Positions 25,805 through 33,857 of a stretch of DNA of 64,000 nucleotides are shown here, in pieces. Position 1 is the first letter of the stretch. The number at the start of each line of letters is the position of its first letter. The translations under genes were made by a program, and so were the position numbers. The stretch spans positions 434,001-498,000 of the forward strand of contig CAZBST010000001.1 of the NCBI GenBank assembly GCA_964494805.1. Reading direction: 5' to 3'. Origin of the DNA: CAIYOL01 sp964494805 (lineage in GTDB: Bacteria > Planctomycetota > Phycisphaerae > Sedimentisphaerales > Anaerobacaceae). The notes under the pieces were generated by a model, which saw only the letters and a program-made list of their open reading frames with translations, had not been told where the DNA came from and made no database searches.

Positions 25805-26560
25805 TTATGCGTGCTTCTTTCTAAGAAGACTCAAAGCGCCCAGTCCGAGCAGACAAATCGTTGCCGGCTCGGGGTTGTTGATTTGATTTTGCAAGTCTGG
25901 ACTGGGTTCGGCACTATAAATGTTGTCGTGAGTTATCCTTAGCTCGTCCATATTGCCGTTAAAACTGTATGTCCCAGCATAGGTGCCTATTTCCAACATG
26001 CCGTTATAATCTCCGGTGTTGGTGCTCGAAAGGTAGTTGACCTGATTACCGTCTAAATACATCCCATAGTTGCTGCCGACTTTGCAGAACACTATCCAAT
26101 GCCACAAGTCATCAGAAATCGGCCCGGCAGGAGCCAAACTTATTCCGCTTGAACCGCCATAGAATGCTATCCCCCCCTCATCATAGTACATACCCCATCG
26201 CAGCGTACCACCCTGAACTTGGCCCAGATAATACTGATAATCCAGACTGTCATGTAGAACGAAGAAGTCTATTGTCCAGCAGTCGGTATTATCTGCGAGT
26301 ATGTCCCAGTCAGGGCTGTCGGCGCTCGTTAAATAATCGCTGGCGTCAGCCAACAGCAAGGATGCAGTGCCAGATTTTTTCTCAGTGGTGTCTAATTGCA
26401 CATTTCCATTAGGGGTTATAGGGTGATTTTGGCCAGAATAGTCATTCATATCTTCATCAAAGTGAAGTAAAAGTCTTGTTACACTACCTTTGACATCAGC
26501 ACCTGCTGTCAGCAGCATTCCTACTACTACACAAATTGTTATTAACTTTAAGCTTTTCAT
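25805..26560 (-). CDS. PEP-CTERM protein with LamG/concanavalin-like domain
   Basis: 251 residues from the ATG at 26560. An upstream in-frame ATG at 26569 sits directly against the AAGG ribosome site, so the inner start is preferred. A signal peptide (about 1-24) leads to a LamG domain (about 27-225): RLLLHFDEDMNDYSGQNH, then a jelly-roll pattern with WTIDFFV, LWHWIVFCKVG and FNGNMDELRIT. The tail is NPEPATICLLGLGALSLLRKK. LamG domains bind sugars or proteins, so a surface adhesin or polysaccharide-binding role is plausible. Its tail and 3' flank match the gene at 32216. Confidence 0.9.
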   Translation of the reverse strand: MKSLKLITICVVVGMLLTAGADVKGSVTRLLLHFDEDMNDYSGQNHPITPNGNVQLDTTEKKSGTASLLLADASDYLTSADSPDWDILADNTDCWTIDFFVLHDSLDYQYYLGQVQGGTLRWGMYYDEGGIAFYGGSSGISLAPAGPISDDLWHWIVFCKVGSNYGMYLDGNQVNYLSSTNTGDYNGMLEIGTYAGTYSFNGNMDELRITHDNIYSAEPSPDLQNQINNPEPATICLLGLGALSLLRKKHA

Positions 26561-26584
26561 TTTGATCATCCTTTTTTGTATTAG

Positions 26585-27517
26585 TTAACATTCTTCTCTT
26601 TGCTGGACCACCCGCAGCAAATGATTATTCCTTTTCAATCCTTTTCTACGAAGCAAACTTAAAGCGCCCAGTCCGAGCAGACAAATCGTCGCTGGCTCAG
26701 GGATGGGCTCATTGGTTATAATATGGAAGTTATCCCCTAACCACCCTGGATGTTCCAAACCTGATCCGCCAGGGCCGTAGGGGTCGTTCAAACGAGCATA
26801 CTCACCGATATCATGGGTCCACCGCAGCCCTGTTTCAAGTGCGTCCGCCCACACATCCGCCCAGCCTCTGCCCCAGGATGACTCGTACCAGTCGGCCGCC
26901 CAGGCGGCAAAACGATTCTGGCCAGGCAGAATATTTAGGTCATCCGCCATATCGCCGGCGAAGCATTGGCCGAAGGCGTAAGACTCTGCATATGCTGTAA
27001 TGGGATTCACCCACGATGCGAACACATCGTCGGCGATCCATGGTGAGCCCCATGCAACCAGTCCACCCTGATCCTGAACTGGCGGGTCAAGCTGGTAGCC
27101 GTGGTCAAAAGACCAGAAGTGAAAGCAATCATCCAGCGTAATCATATTTTGCAGAGTCCCCAGCGTATTTTGTAGATCTGCGTAGGTGGCGGAAGAAATA
27201 TTACCGCCGGCAGCGGTGATCATACTCCAGTCGGAGCTTACGCCACTGGAGCGGTCAATGGCAGGATCAGTACCATCAGCGAAAAGCACATAGACATTTT
27301 TCACGTCATAGCCTAACGTGCCCGTCATAATGTTCCACATCCTGAGAGTCTCCTCATAGTACCGGTCATGATTATTGTATCTGTCCGCTCCGCCGCTAAA
27401 GATAACGCCGTAGTTAAGTCCTGCTTGTGCTGCTGCACTGCCAGAGAGAACCAAACACAGCAACACTGGCATAAATATTGTAGGCATTAGGTTTCGTGAC
27501 TTTGTGTAAGCTTTCAT
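26585..27517 (-). CDS. PEP-CTERM protein with caspase/legumain-like peptidase domain
   Basis: 310 residues: signal peptide (1-31, ending SAAAQA) and a body with a caspase-fold pattern. The first strand is NYGVIFSGGAD, followed by YGYDV-like and NVYVLFADGTD strands; the predicted dyad is H139 in FWSFDHG and C185 in YAFGQCFAGDM. This spacing and context fit clan CD peptidases (legumain C13 or caspase/metacaspase C14). The tail is IPEPATICLLGLGALSLLRRK. Unlike its neighbours it carries 18 more residues, encoded by a copy of the intergenic repeat element, so this extension is probably a recent read-through. The catalytic assignment is by motif only. Family members cleave after Asn, Asp or Arg/Lys. 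Confidence 0.8.
   Translation of the reverse strand: MKAYTKSRNLMPTIFMPVLLCLVLSGSAAAQAGLNYGVIFSGGADRYNNHDRYYEETLRMWNIMTGTLGYDVKNVYVLFADGTDPAIDRSSGVSSDWSMITAAGGNISSATYADLQNTLGTLQNMITLDDCFHFWSFDHGYQLDPPVQDQGGLVAWGSPWIADDVFASWVNPITAYAESYAFGQCFAGDMADDLNILPGQNRFAAWAADWYESSWGRGWADVWADALETGLRWTHDIGEYARLNDPYGPGGSGLEHPGWLGDNFHIITNEPIPEPATICLLGLGALSLLRRKGLKRNNHLLRVVQQREEC
26601..26621. repeat. Small intergenic-type hairpin inside the 3' end of the caspase-like gene
   Basis: TTGCTGG-ACC-ACCCGCAGCAA-like inverted repeat, the same element as at 31286-31302 and 33471-33487. Here it lies within the last codons of the gene. Confidence 0.55.
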
Positions 27518-27586
27518 ACGTTTTCTCCTAATTTATACATAGTTGATACTCCTATTTCGGCTCGGCTTACGCCGAAGCGAGTTTTG

Positions 27587-27603
27587 TTGCGGACCAGCCG
27601 CAA
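27587..27603. repeat. Small intergenic hairpin (ACCAC/ACCAG-loop family)
   Basis: TTGCGG (27587-27592), loop ACCAG and CCGCAA (27598-27603). It belongs to the same family as 31286-31302. A second hairpin, TTCGGC/GCCGAA, lies just before it at 27556-27575. Confidence 0.6.
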
Positions 27604-27649
27604 TGCGATTCGATTATGTTTATTTAATCCATTCATTGGTACAGACTTA

Positions 27650-28870
27650 CTACACGCTCCGTTTCCTGCGAATGCGAAGCAGACTCAAAGCGCCAAGGCC
27701 AAGTAAAGCAATCGTCGCCGGTTCAGGAATTATCTCAAGGGCGTCCACATTGTCACCGGGGGAAGAACCAGGTCCTCCAATCAGACCCAAGTCAGCGGCA
27801 TTGGCATAAAGGGCGAAAGAGCCGCTAAAATCAGTGAAGAAGATATCTGCTTCACTTAGGCCCCACTGGGCCAAGCTAACCGAACCGTGTGAGAGGCTAA
27901 ACAAGGCGTAGTCAATACCGGGCTGAGCACCGGGTCCGCCCCACATAGACCCGCCTAACAGATTGAGGTCCCACACAATCAGGCCGTCAATGTCGTCGGA
28001 GTTGAGACCGCCAACAAGGTCAAGACCAAGGGTTATTGAGGGGGCAAATGGAGTCGGGCTTGTACCGCCGCCCTGTGGTGCTACGTCGTAGATATCTGCA
28101 GCACTGGTCTGGACAAGTACAGCCTCATCGGGATAAATCGAGAAGTACATCCATCTGTCGTTTAACAAGTCCCCGTTAATGTCAAAAGCGTTCCACTCAA
28201 AGCTATCCACGTTATCGTGGGTTCCCGGTCCAATTGGCGGAGCCATTACTGCCGGCCCTATAAGGTTGCCGGGTCCTAATCCGGGCGTAAGTGTAAGGGC
28301 TGATTCGTCTACCACCAGGTTGTTGCCTCCACCAAGACCAACGTGGGGCAATGGTCCTGCATAGCCGACGCCTGGCGGTAGCGTACCAACGAACTGGCCC
28401 GGTGAGGGAAGCGAACGTGTGGTCCGAAATATGTCGCCAGGCTGCTGGTTACGGTTAAATTGGGTGTTGACGGCTGTGCCGGGCGCGCCCAGACTGATTC
28501 TGTCAACACTAAAATCGAGCTTTATATCATCATAGTAGACCTTAGTTCCATCACTGAGGGCATTGATCCAATTACCGTTGGGCGTAAAGTGATGCAGAAT
28601 CGGAACCCCAGCAACGGGTCGACCAGATTCTAATAAATCAGAGTCCATGAATGGCCCCACAATCAGCGAAGGCGAAGGTGCCACACCAGGAGCACCATAG
28701 GTTCCCAAGCCGTAGGGGTCCTCTGCTCCAAAGCCAGGAATAGGACCTGGACCAGTAGTAAGAGGTACCGCCGGATTGTCATCCAGGCTGAAGACTGGAC
28801 CGCCGGCCTGAGCGAAGTTGCCGACGACCAATAAACTTCCCACTGCACAAATTATTATTAACCTTTTCAT
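27650..28870 (-). CDS. PEP-CTERM sorting-domain protein, Gly/Pro-rich
   Basis: 406 residues, the longest of the cluster: signal peptide (1-22, ending FAQAGG), a Gly- and Pro-rich N-terminal half (GPGPIPGFGAEDPYGLGTYG), a beta-rich second half with WNAFDINGDLLNDRWMYFSI and DDIDGLIVWDLN, and the tail IPEPATIALLGLGALSLLRIRRKR. The DINGDxxxD stretch is calcium-loop-like. No enzyme motif is visible. The sequence composition suggests a structural or matrix surface protein, an inference. AAAGGAG precedes the start. Confidence 0.85.
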   Translation of the reverse strand: MKRLIIICAVGSLLVVGNFAQAGGPVFSLDDNPAVPLTTGPGPIPGFGAEDPYGLGTYGAPGVAPSPSLIVGPFMDSDLLESGRPVAGVPILHHFTPNGNWINALSDGTKVYYDDIKLDFSVDRISLGAPGTAVNTQFNRNQQPGDIFRTTRSLPSPGQFVGTLPPGVGYAGPLPHVGLGGGNNLVVDESALTLTPGLGPGNLIGPAVMAPPIGPGTHDNVDSFEWNAFDINGDLLNDRWMYFSIYPDEAVLVQTSAADIYDVAPQGGGTSPTPFAPSITLGLDLVGGLNSDDIDGLIVWDLNLLGGSMWGGPGAQPGIDYALFSLSHGSVSLAQWGLSEADIFFTDFSGSFALYANAADLGLIGGPGSSPGDNVDALEIIPEPATIALLGLGALSLLRIRRKRSV

Positions 28871-28944
28871 TTTAATTCTCCTTTAATGTTCTTTTTTTCG
28901 TTGCAGTGCGGCACAATTGTTTTTCTTAAAATACTGGCACAAAC

Positions 28945-29709
28945 TTATACACTCTGTTTTCTGCGAAGCAGACTCAAAGCACCCAGTCCAAGTAAAGCAA
29001 CCGTTGCCGGTTCTGGAACCGGTGTCGTCATCAGTTGAACTAAGTAATCCTGACCAGATTGAGCATCAGTTGGACTGATTGCGCACAAATTTTCCGCAAA
29101 CGGGCCACTACCAGTTAACGAGTGAAGCCAGTCATTGGCTGTAGCGGCATGTTCGATGCTTGTAGCATAGAAACCTGAACCAGTGCTAACATCCCAGCTT
29201 AGCGGCGAAGCAGGTAAAGCTTCATAGATAATTTCCCAGACCGCGGCACTGAAGGCTTCTGCCATTTCTCTTTCGGTTTTATCTGTCGGGCCGGTTGTCC
29301 AATTGGGGTCAAAATGGCTGTTCCAAAGCTCACGAATGTAGTTGGCTTTGGTAATTCCCATAGGCGTGCCATATGCAGGCGGCAGAGGCGCTTCCTCCAG
29401 GGGAATAACATCCACGAAGCCATCGCGTGCACCTTGAGTTAATTCTATACAGAAGCCCCAATGAGGAACCAGGTTACCCACCGCATCGCCACCTACATTG
29501 GTCCAGGAATAGATGCCCGTATAGTAGGTCCCGCCGGTAAGGCCACCGCCCCAAAGTTTGCCTATATCGGAGAGATGATTATTGTGATCCTGGATGTTTG
29601 TAGTGCCAAGAATCGTCGCACTTGCAGTCGAAGTTAGTACGACGCCGACCAAAACAATTGCCGCAAAAATTTTCACTCCTTTCTTAATCCTTATTCTTCC
29701 TTTTTTCAT
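28945..29709 (-). CDS. PEP-CTERM protein resembling thioester-type surface domains
   Basis: 254 residues: a basic N-terminus (MKKGRIRIKKG) and signal segment (about 12-31). The body has HWGFCIELTQG with Cys87 and, later, EAFSAAVWEIIYEA (about 151-164). This pairing of an FC motif with an AxxxAVWEI motif recalls thioester (TED/TIE) domains, where a Cys bonds to a Gln in the QxAIW motif. Here the Gln position appears to be Ser or Ala, so a thioester is unlikely to form and only the fold is suggested. The tail is VPEPATVALLGLGALSLLRRK. Confidence 0.82.
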   Translation of the reverse strand: MKKGRIRIKKGVKIFAAIVLVGVVLTSTASATILGTTNIQDHNNHLSDIGKLWGGGLTGGTYYTGIYSWTNVGGDAVGNLVPHWGFCIELTQGARDGFVDVIPLEEAPLPPAYGTPMGITKANYIRELWNSHFDPNWTTGPTDKTEREMAEAFSAAVWEIIYEALPASPLSWDVSTGSGFYATSIEHAATANDWLHSLTGSGPFAENLCAISPTDAQSGQDYLVQLMTTPVPEPATVALLGLGALSLLRRKQSV

Positions 29710-29742
29710 TTAAGCTTCTCCTATAGAGATAGTTGTTTTTGT

Positions 29743-30309
29743 TTATTGTTGTTTCCTACGAGTCAATATCAAAGCACCAAGACCGAGCATACAAATCGTT
29801 GCCGGCTCAGGGACATCGCTGGTGAATATGTAGGTGACGCCGCCCTCGATATATCCCGGCTGACCTGGCTCGGGCGTATAGTACAAGCCGTTCCAGCCAC
29901 CTTCAGTTCCTTCTTCGGTAAAATAGACAACACCCCCGGCTCCATCGGTCCACACATCAGGGATTCCCGTATCCGCCAGCTCATCGCCACCATCGCTATT
30001 GTCCGAGTATACGAAAACGCAGGGGGGAGCGGCGACATCGAATCTCAAAAGGTCACTGATGAGGGAGGTGGGTTCACCTAAGGCATCAGGCTCATAAATC
30101 ACCACGTCTCCTTCGCAGGCATCCGCCGGGAGGGCGTAAAACAGGGTTGCGTGCCCAGGAATTCCTTCTGGCGGGTTGTCCACATCATAGTAGAGCGGAA
30201 TCCCGTCAACATCGCCGTTGCCGTTCTCGTCGAAGCTGATGATGAGGTTAGCCTGTGCTGCCGTTGTCAGCAACATACATACGCAACTTATCAAAATTAA
30301 CTTTTTCAT
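29743..30309 (-). CDS. PEP-CTERM sorting-domain protein
   Basis: 188 residues from the ATG at 30309, set by an AGGAG 7 bases upstream; a longer frame to 30357 lacks a ribosome site and would read into the leader repeat. Signal peptide (1-20, ending TAAQA), an acidic body (ISFDENGNGDVDGIP; calcium-loop-like) and the tail VPEPATICMLGLGALILTRRK. Function unknown. It is the first of the three genes (with 30646 and 32810) whose upstream DNA holds the double-hairpin repeat. Confidence 0.86.
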   Translation of the reverse strand: MKKLILISCVCMLLTTAAQANLIISFDENGNGDVDGIPLYYDVDNPPEGIPGHATLFYALPADACEGDVVIYEPDALGEPTSLISDLLRFDVAAPPCVFVYSDNSDGGDELADTGIPDVWTDGAGGVVYFTEEGTEGGWNGLYYTPEPGQPGYIEGGVTYIFTSDVPEPATICMLGLGALILTRRKQQ

Positions 30310-30403
30310 AGCTCTTCTCCTAAAAAATTGTTTACTGCAGCCGAGTTGCTGATTCACAGTTCAGCCCTCTTTCATTGTCTAATTAAGTTAATGTTTTTCC
30401 TTT

Positions 30404-30633
30404 TGCAGCGAACCACCTGCAGCATTTATAATTTATCATTGTCACCCTGCCGTGGCATACATAGCCACTGAGGGGTGCTTGTTTTCGTGCTGGGTTTGTT
30501 GTTGGTTTATCAAACCCAGCAAAGGAGGAGAGAGAATTCTTAATGCAAATGTCATCTATCGTTAGAGTTTTCTCCTTCCTAAGTTTTCTCCAGCCCTAAA
30601 AGTTTTCTCCTTTCCTAAAGTTTTCTCCGACCC
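30404..30633. repeat. Non-coding double-hairpin module, copy A
   Basis: In order on the plus strand: small hairpin (30404-30423), hairpin H2 CACCC...GGGTG with inner GTGGC/GCCAC (30443-30477), hairpin H1 GCTGGGTTTG/CAAACCCAGC (30489-30520), a purine run, and four units of the AGTTTTCTCC array (about 30564-30633). Copies B and C share this order; D and E are partial. It lies upstream of the gene at 29743-30309 (-). Confidence 0.85.
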
Positions 30634-30645
30634 ATTATTATTGCA

Positions 30646-31251
30646 TTATGCACTACGTTTCCTGCGAAGTAGAATCGAAGCGCCGAGGCCGAGCAGACAA
30701 ATCGTTGCTGGTTCGGGAACTTGAGCAATACCGAATTCACCGACAGCAAAATCGGTTTCGCATACGACGTCGATTGTAGAGATTGCACAACCGTAGAAAC
30801 CATAGCCACAAGCTCCGCCATCCCCGTCCACCATTTGAGATATCGATGTGCCATCCTGTGCAGTAGCAGTGATTTGATACACCTGAAACGGATTCGGCTC
30901 AGCATAGAGATAGAATGCACCCGTACCAGAAGGCAGTGTTAATGTCACAGACGTTCCACCACCTGTGTAGTAAACGTCGCCGCTATAACCGTGGCTCCAG
31001 GTTGCCCACTCCCCTGGGGTGAGAGCATGTTGCATTGAAGAGCTGAATGCCACCACACCACCCAAAGGGGAAGCGACCGATGAAACAGCTGTGTAGCCAG
31101 CTGGCTGCGGATCGGCGGGGAAACCAGTCATAGCGTATGGTCCCAGTACCGCAGGCGGAGCGCTTGTGCCCAGGGGTACTCCCGTGATGCTTGCCTGGAG
31201 CGGAACTGCAAACAATGCCACCAAACAGATTGTTAAAATTGATCTTTTCAT
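30646..31251 (-). CDS. PEP-CTERM protein, paralogue of 32810-33430
   Basis: 201 residues from the ATG at 31251, which has an AAGGAG site; the longer frame to 31305 runs into the repeat. Signal peptide (1-20) followed by SITGVPLGTSAPPAVLGPYAM, a beta domain (GEWATWSHGYSGDVYYTG; FYLYAEPNPFQVYQITATAQDG) and VPEPATICLLGLGASILLRRK. It matches the gene at 32810 over its whole length, and the upstream repeat module is also copied, so gene and leader were duplicated together. The FYLYAEPN stretch resembles C-terminal beta sandwiches of unknown role in other PEP-CTERM proteins. Confidence 0.88.
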   Translation of the reverse strand: MKRSILTICLVALFAVPLQASITGVPLGTSAPPAVLGPYAMTGFPADPQPAGYTAVSSVASPLGGVVAFSSSMQHALTPGEWATWSHGYSGDVYYTGGGTSVTLTLPSGTGAFYLYAEPNPFQVYQITATAQDGTSISQMVDGDGGACGYGFYGCAISTIDVVCETDFAVGEFGIAQVPEPATICLLGLGASILLRRKRSA

Positions 31252-31285
31252 TATTAGTTCTCCTTTTTTGCAATTAGTTAACTTA

Positions 31286-31487
31286 CTGCGGACCACCCGC
31301 AGCATTTATAATTGTCACCCTGCCGTGGCATACATAGCCACTGAGGGGTGCTTATTTCGCGCTGGGTTTGTTGTTAAGTTCATCAAACCCAGCAAAGGAG
31401 GAGGAGAGAGAGTTCTTAACGCAAACGCATTTATCGTTAGAGTTTTCTCCTTTCCTAAGTTTTCTCCAGCCCTAAAAGTTTTCTCCG
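31286..31487. repeat. Non-coding double-hairpin module, copy B
   Basis: CTGCGG-ACCAC-CCGCAG (31286-31302), H2 (31316-31350), H1 (31361-31393) and three AGTTTTCTCC units (about 31437-31487). It occupies most of the gap upstream of the gene at 30646-31251. Confidence 0.88.
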
Positions 31488-31502
31488 ATTTATTTATTTG
31501 CA

Positions 31503-32135
31503 TTATGTGCGTTTCCTACGAAGTAGAATCGAAGCGCCGAGACCGAGCAGACAAATCGTCGCCGGCTCAGGGATACAGATTGTGTCGACGTGAATATAGT
31601 CCAGCACGGTTCCCGGTCCAAAGAACATACCGATCTTTTCAGTCTCCGGATTCGGCCAGATTATGACGCCGAACTCAGCATCACCTTGTCCAGGGAGAAG
31701 TTCACAAATGTAATCGGTGCTCGGGATACCGTGGCCAATTGCCGATATCGAGATGTCTTCTTGATTAATTACTACATCATTGCCAACATCGACCCAAATT
31801 ATCTTGCACGGATTAAGCACGTCAACGTTTGGAAGTTCCAAATTAACGTAAAGGTAAGTCCTGGCGATGAAATTGGTACTACCATCCCATGTGTTACCGG
31901 GAGAAATTGTTGCTACAACGGCTCCGGGATTCGGACTGATTACGTCTTCGGGGACAGATGTGTATCCATCGCCCGGGTTATAGGTGACGTGACCGGGGGT
32001 AAAATCCCAAAGCTGGTGCGTAGTACACGGATCCCCTTCGCACCACCATCCGAGACTTGAACCTGTTGGCACTGCCAACGCAGGTACTGCCAACCATAGC
32101 ATCACTCCTGTAAGAACTGAAATTAATCTTTTCAT
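31503..32135 (-). CDS. PEP-CTERM protein, paralogue of 25054-25725
   Basis: 210 residues from the ATG at 32135, with AAGGAG upstream; the frame runs on to 32267 into the next gene and is not used there. Signal peptide (1-21, ending LAVPALA), an acidic body (WCEGDPCTTHQLWDFTPGH; GDAEFGVIIWPNPETEKIGMFF) and the tail CIPEPATICLLGLGASILLRRK. It shares the IWPNPxxExI stretch and the CIPEP end with the gene at 25054. The pair 31503/32216 corresponds to 25054/25805. Confidence 0.87.
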   Translation of the reverse strand: MKRLISVLTGVMLWLAVPALAVPTGSSLGWWCEGDPCTTHQLWDFTPGHVTYNPGDGYTSVPEDVISPNPGAVVATISPGNTWDGSTNFIARTYLYVNLELPNVDVLNPCKIIWVDVGNDVVINQEDISISAIGHGIPSTDYICELLPGQGDAEFGVIIWPNPETEKIGMFFGPGTVLDYIHVDTICIPEPATICLLGLGASILLRRKRT

Positions 32136-32168
32136 ATTCTTCTCCTTAGTTTTACTCCAAGGCCATTC

Positions 32169-32195
32169 TGCGGAATACTTAAAGTGTGTTCCGCA
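32169..32195 (-). repeat. Intergenic hairpin shared with 25758-25782
   Basis: TGCGGAATAC (32169-32178) and GTGTTCCGCA (32186-32195) form a 10-bp stem with one G-T pair. The surrounding 80 bases match the gap upstream of 25054-25725. Confidence 0.65.
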
Positions 32196-32215
32196 TTTTG
32201 GACTTTTCCTTATAC

Positions 32216-32740
32216 TTATGCATGTTTCTTTCTGAGAAGACTCAAAGCACCAAGGCCTAACAGACAAATTGTCGTCGGCTCAGGAACGGATGTCAGCTGA
32301 GTGTAAAGCCCGGCCGGGAGACCGCCTGCTCCGTCGCCCTGAACTGTTAGATAGTGGCTGCCGACAGACAGGATGACTTCCCCTCCGGAATATGAAGAGC
32401 TTTGCCAAGCTGATTCACCAGGGTCTGGAAAACCAGTCGGCGCGCCGGCATACGCTGGAGTCGTGGTCAGAATCAGCGATCCGAAGTCATAGACGTAATA
32501 GGTGTCGCCTATGATAAAGTCGTCGGTAATCCTGAAGTAAGCGGGAGCCGCTAAATTGTAGACATACGGAGAATCTGTAGAGTCAACGAAAGCGGCATCA
32601 ATCTGATCATAAGCCCAGCCTGTATCCAGAACCGGTGCAGGCGCGATTGACTCTGGGTCGTAGTTGGCGAGCACCTGTCCTGTAATACCAAATGCAAAAA
32701 TCATTGTTGCCGCCAAACAGATCGTAGTTAACCTTTTCAT
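32216..32740 (-). CDS. PEP-CTERM sorting-domain protein
   Basis: 174 residues: signal peptide (1-25, ending GQVLAN), a short beta body (YFRITDDFIIGDTYYVYDFGSLIL; GSHYLTVQG) and VPEPTTICLLGLGALSLLRKKHA. The tail has PEPTT instead of PEPAT. The FRITDDFIIGDTYYVYD pattern occurs in many short PEP-CTERM proteins with a dispersed family-type domain. The last residues and the 3' flank match the gene at 25805, although the bodies differ. Confidence 0.87.
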   Translation of the reverse strand: MKRLTTICLAATMIFAFGITGQVLANYDPESIAPAPVLDTGWAYDQIDAAFVDSTDSPYVYNLAAPAYFRITDDFIIGDTYYVYDFGSLILTTTPAYAGAPTGFPDPGESAWQSSSYSGGEVILSVGSHYLTVQGDGAGGLPAGLYTQLTSVPEPTTICLLGLGALSLLRKKHA

Positions 32741-32809
32741 AATTTTTCTCCTTTATTTTTGGTTTTGAGATATTTCGCGGAGCGCATACTGCGCTGCCAT
32801 TTAGAATTT

Positions 32810-33430
32810 TTACGCAATCTTTTTCTTTCTGGTGATTAGACTTATAGCACCGAGACCTAACAGACAAATTGTTGTCGGCTCAGGAACTCTAGCGATACCG
32901 AATTCACCGACAGCAAAACCGTTTTCACCGTAGTAATCGACGTCGATTGTAGCGACTGTACTAGCAGCCCAGAAACCATAGCCGCAAGCGCCGGAATCCC
33001 CGTACACCATTTGAGATATCGATGTGCCGTCCTGCGCAGTAGCAGTGATTTGATACTCGGAATACGGATTCGGCTCAGCATAGAGATAGAACGCACCTGT
33101 GTTAGGAGGCATTGTTAATCTCACGGATGATAATTCGTAACCTGTGAAGTACACGTCGCCGGTATAACCGTGGCTCCAGGTTGCCCAGCTGCTGCCAACA
33201 ATCCTGTGGTTCAGTGGAGCACTGAAACCTACCGATCCGTACAGTGGTGAAGCGACCGATGTAACATCTGACCCCTCTGGCTGTGGGTCAGGGCCAAAAG
33301 CGGTCATAGCGTATGGTCCCAGCACCGCAGGCGGGGCGCTTGTGCCCAGGGGTACTCCCGTGATGCTTGCCTGGAGTGGAACTGCAAACAATGCCACCAA
33401 ACAAATTGTTAATAAAATTGACCTTTTCAT
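32810..33430 (-). CDS. PEP-CTERM protein, paralogue of 30646-31251
   Basis: 206 residues: signal peptide (1-21), then the same SITGVPLGTSAPPAVLGPYAM opening, SSWATWSHGYTGDVYFTG, FYLYAEPNPYSEYQITATAQDG and the tail VPEPTTICLLGLGAISLITRKK. It matches the paralogue throughout with short indels. It is the first gene of the twelve-gene run, with an AAAAGGAG site and about 820 bases of repeat-rich non-coding DNA upstream. Function unknown. Confidence 0.88.
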   Translation of the reverse strand: MKRSILLTICLVALFAVPLQASITGVPLGTSAPPAVLGPYAMTAFGPDPQPEGSDVTSVASPLYGSVGFSAPLNHRIVGSSWATWSHGYTGDVYFTGYELSSVRLTMPPNTGAFYLYAEPNPYSEYQITATAQDGTSISQMVYGDSGACGYGFWAASTVATIDVDYYGENGFAVGEFGIARVPEPTTICLLGLGAISLITRKKKIA

Positions 33431-33470
33431 TTTTAGTTCTCCTTTTTTGTAATTAGCTAACTTTCTTTGC

Positions 33471-33586
33471 TGCGGACCACCCGCAGCATTTATTTATCAT
33501 TATCACCCTGCCTGTGGCATGGCATAGCCACTGAGAGGGTGCTTATTCTCGTGCTGGGTTTGCTGTTAAGTTCATCAAACCCAGCA
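33471..33586. repeat. Non-coding double-hairpin module, copy C
   Basis: CTGCGG-ACCAC-CCGCAG (33471-33487), H2 (33505-33542) and H1 GCTGGGTTTG/CAAACCCAGC (33554-33586). A purine run and the tandem array at 33633-33755 follow. Confidence 0.88.
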
Positions 33587-33632
33587 AAGGAGGAGGAGAG
33601 AGAGAGTTCTTAACGCAAATGTCATCTATCGT

Positions 33633-33755
33633 TAGAGTTTTCTCCTTTCCTAAAGTTTTCTCCGACCCTAAAGTTTTCTCCGACCTAAAGTTTTCTCCGA
33701 CCTAAAGTTTTCTCCGACCCTAAAGTTTTCTCCGGCCCTAAAGTTTTCCCCGGCC
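33633..33755. repeat. Tandem array of seven 16-18 bp units
   Basis: Seven consecutive units with consensus TAAAGTTTTCTCCGACC (complement GGTCGGAGAAAACTTTA). The first and last units are the most divergent. Shorter arrays of the same unit follow copies A (four) and B (three). Confidence 0.92.
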
Positions 33756-33857
33756 AATATCGTCAAGTCCAGTTTGAAAGAGGGGATGAAGAAGCATCCT
33801 GGCTTCTTGTTGGTTTCTTTTTATTTACTTGTGAAAAACACACTCATCTATCATTAT

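Noticed and set aside
30443..30477. Sigma-54 promoter inside hairpin H2 (TGGC...TGCC)
   Set aside because: The GG to GC distance is 8 or 9 bases instead of 10, and changes between copies, as expected for a hairpin loop.
30404..33586. Modules read as integron attC sites in a cassette array
   Set aside because: The cassette-like order is suggestive, but the conserved GTTRRRY and RYYYAAC core sites are missing, no integrase is present, and genes lack the usual spacing to the palindromes.
33633..33755. Tandem units read as a CRISPR array
   Set aside because: Units are only 16-18 bases and contiguous, with no spacers and no cas genes.
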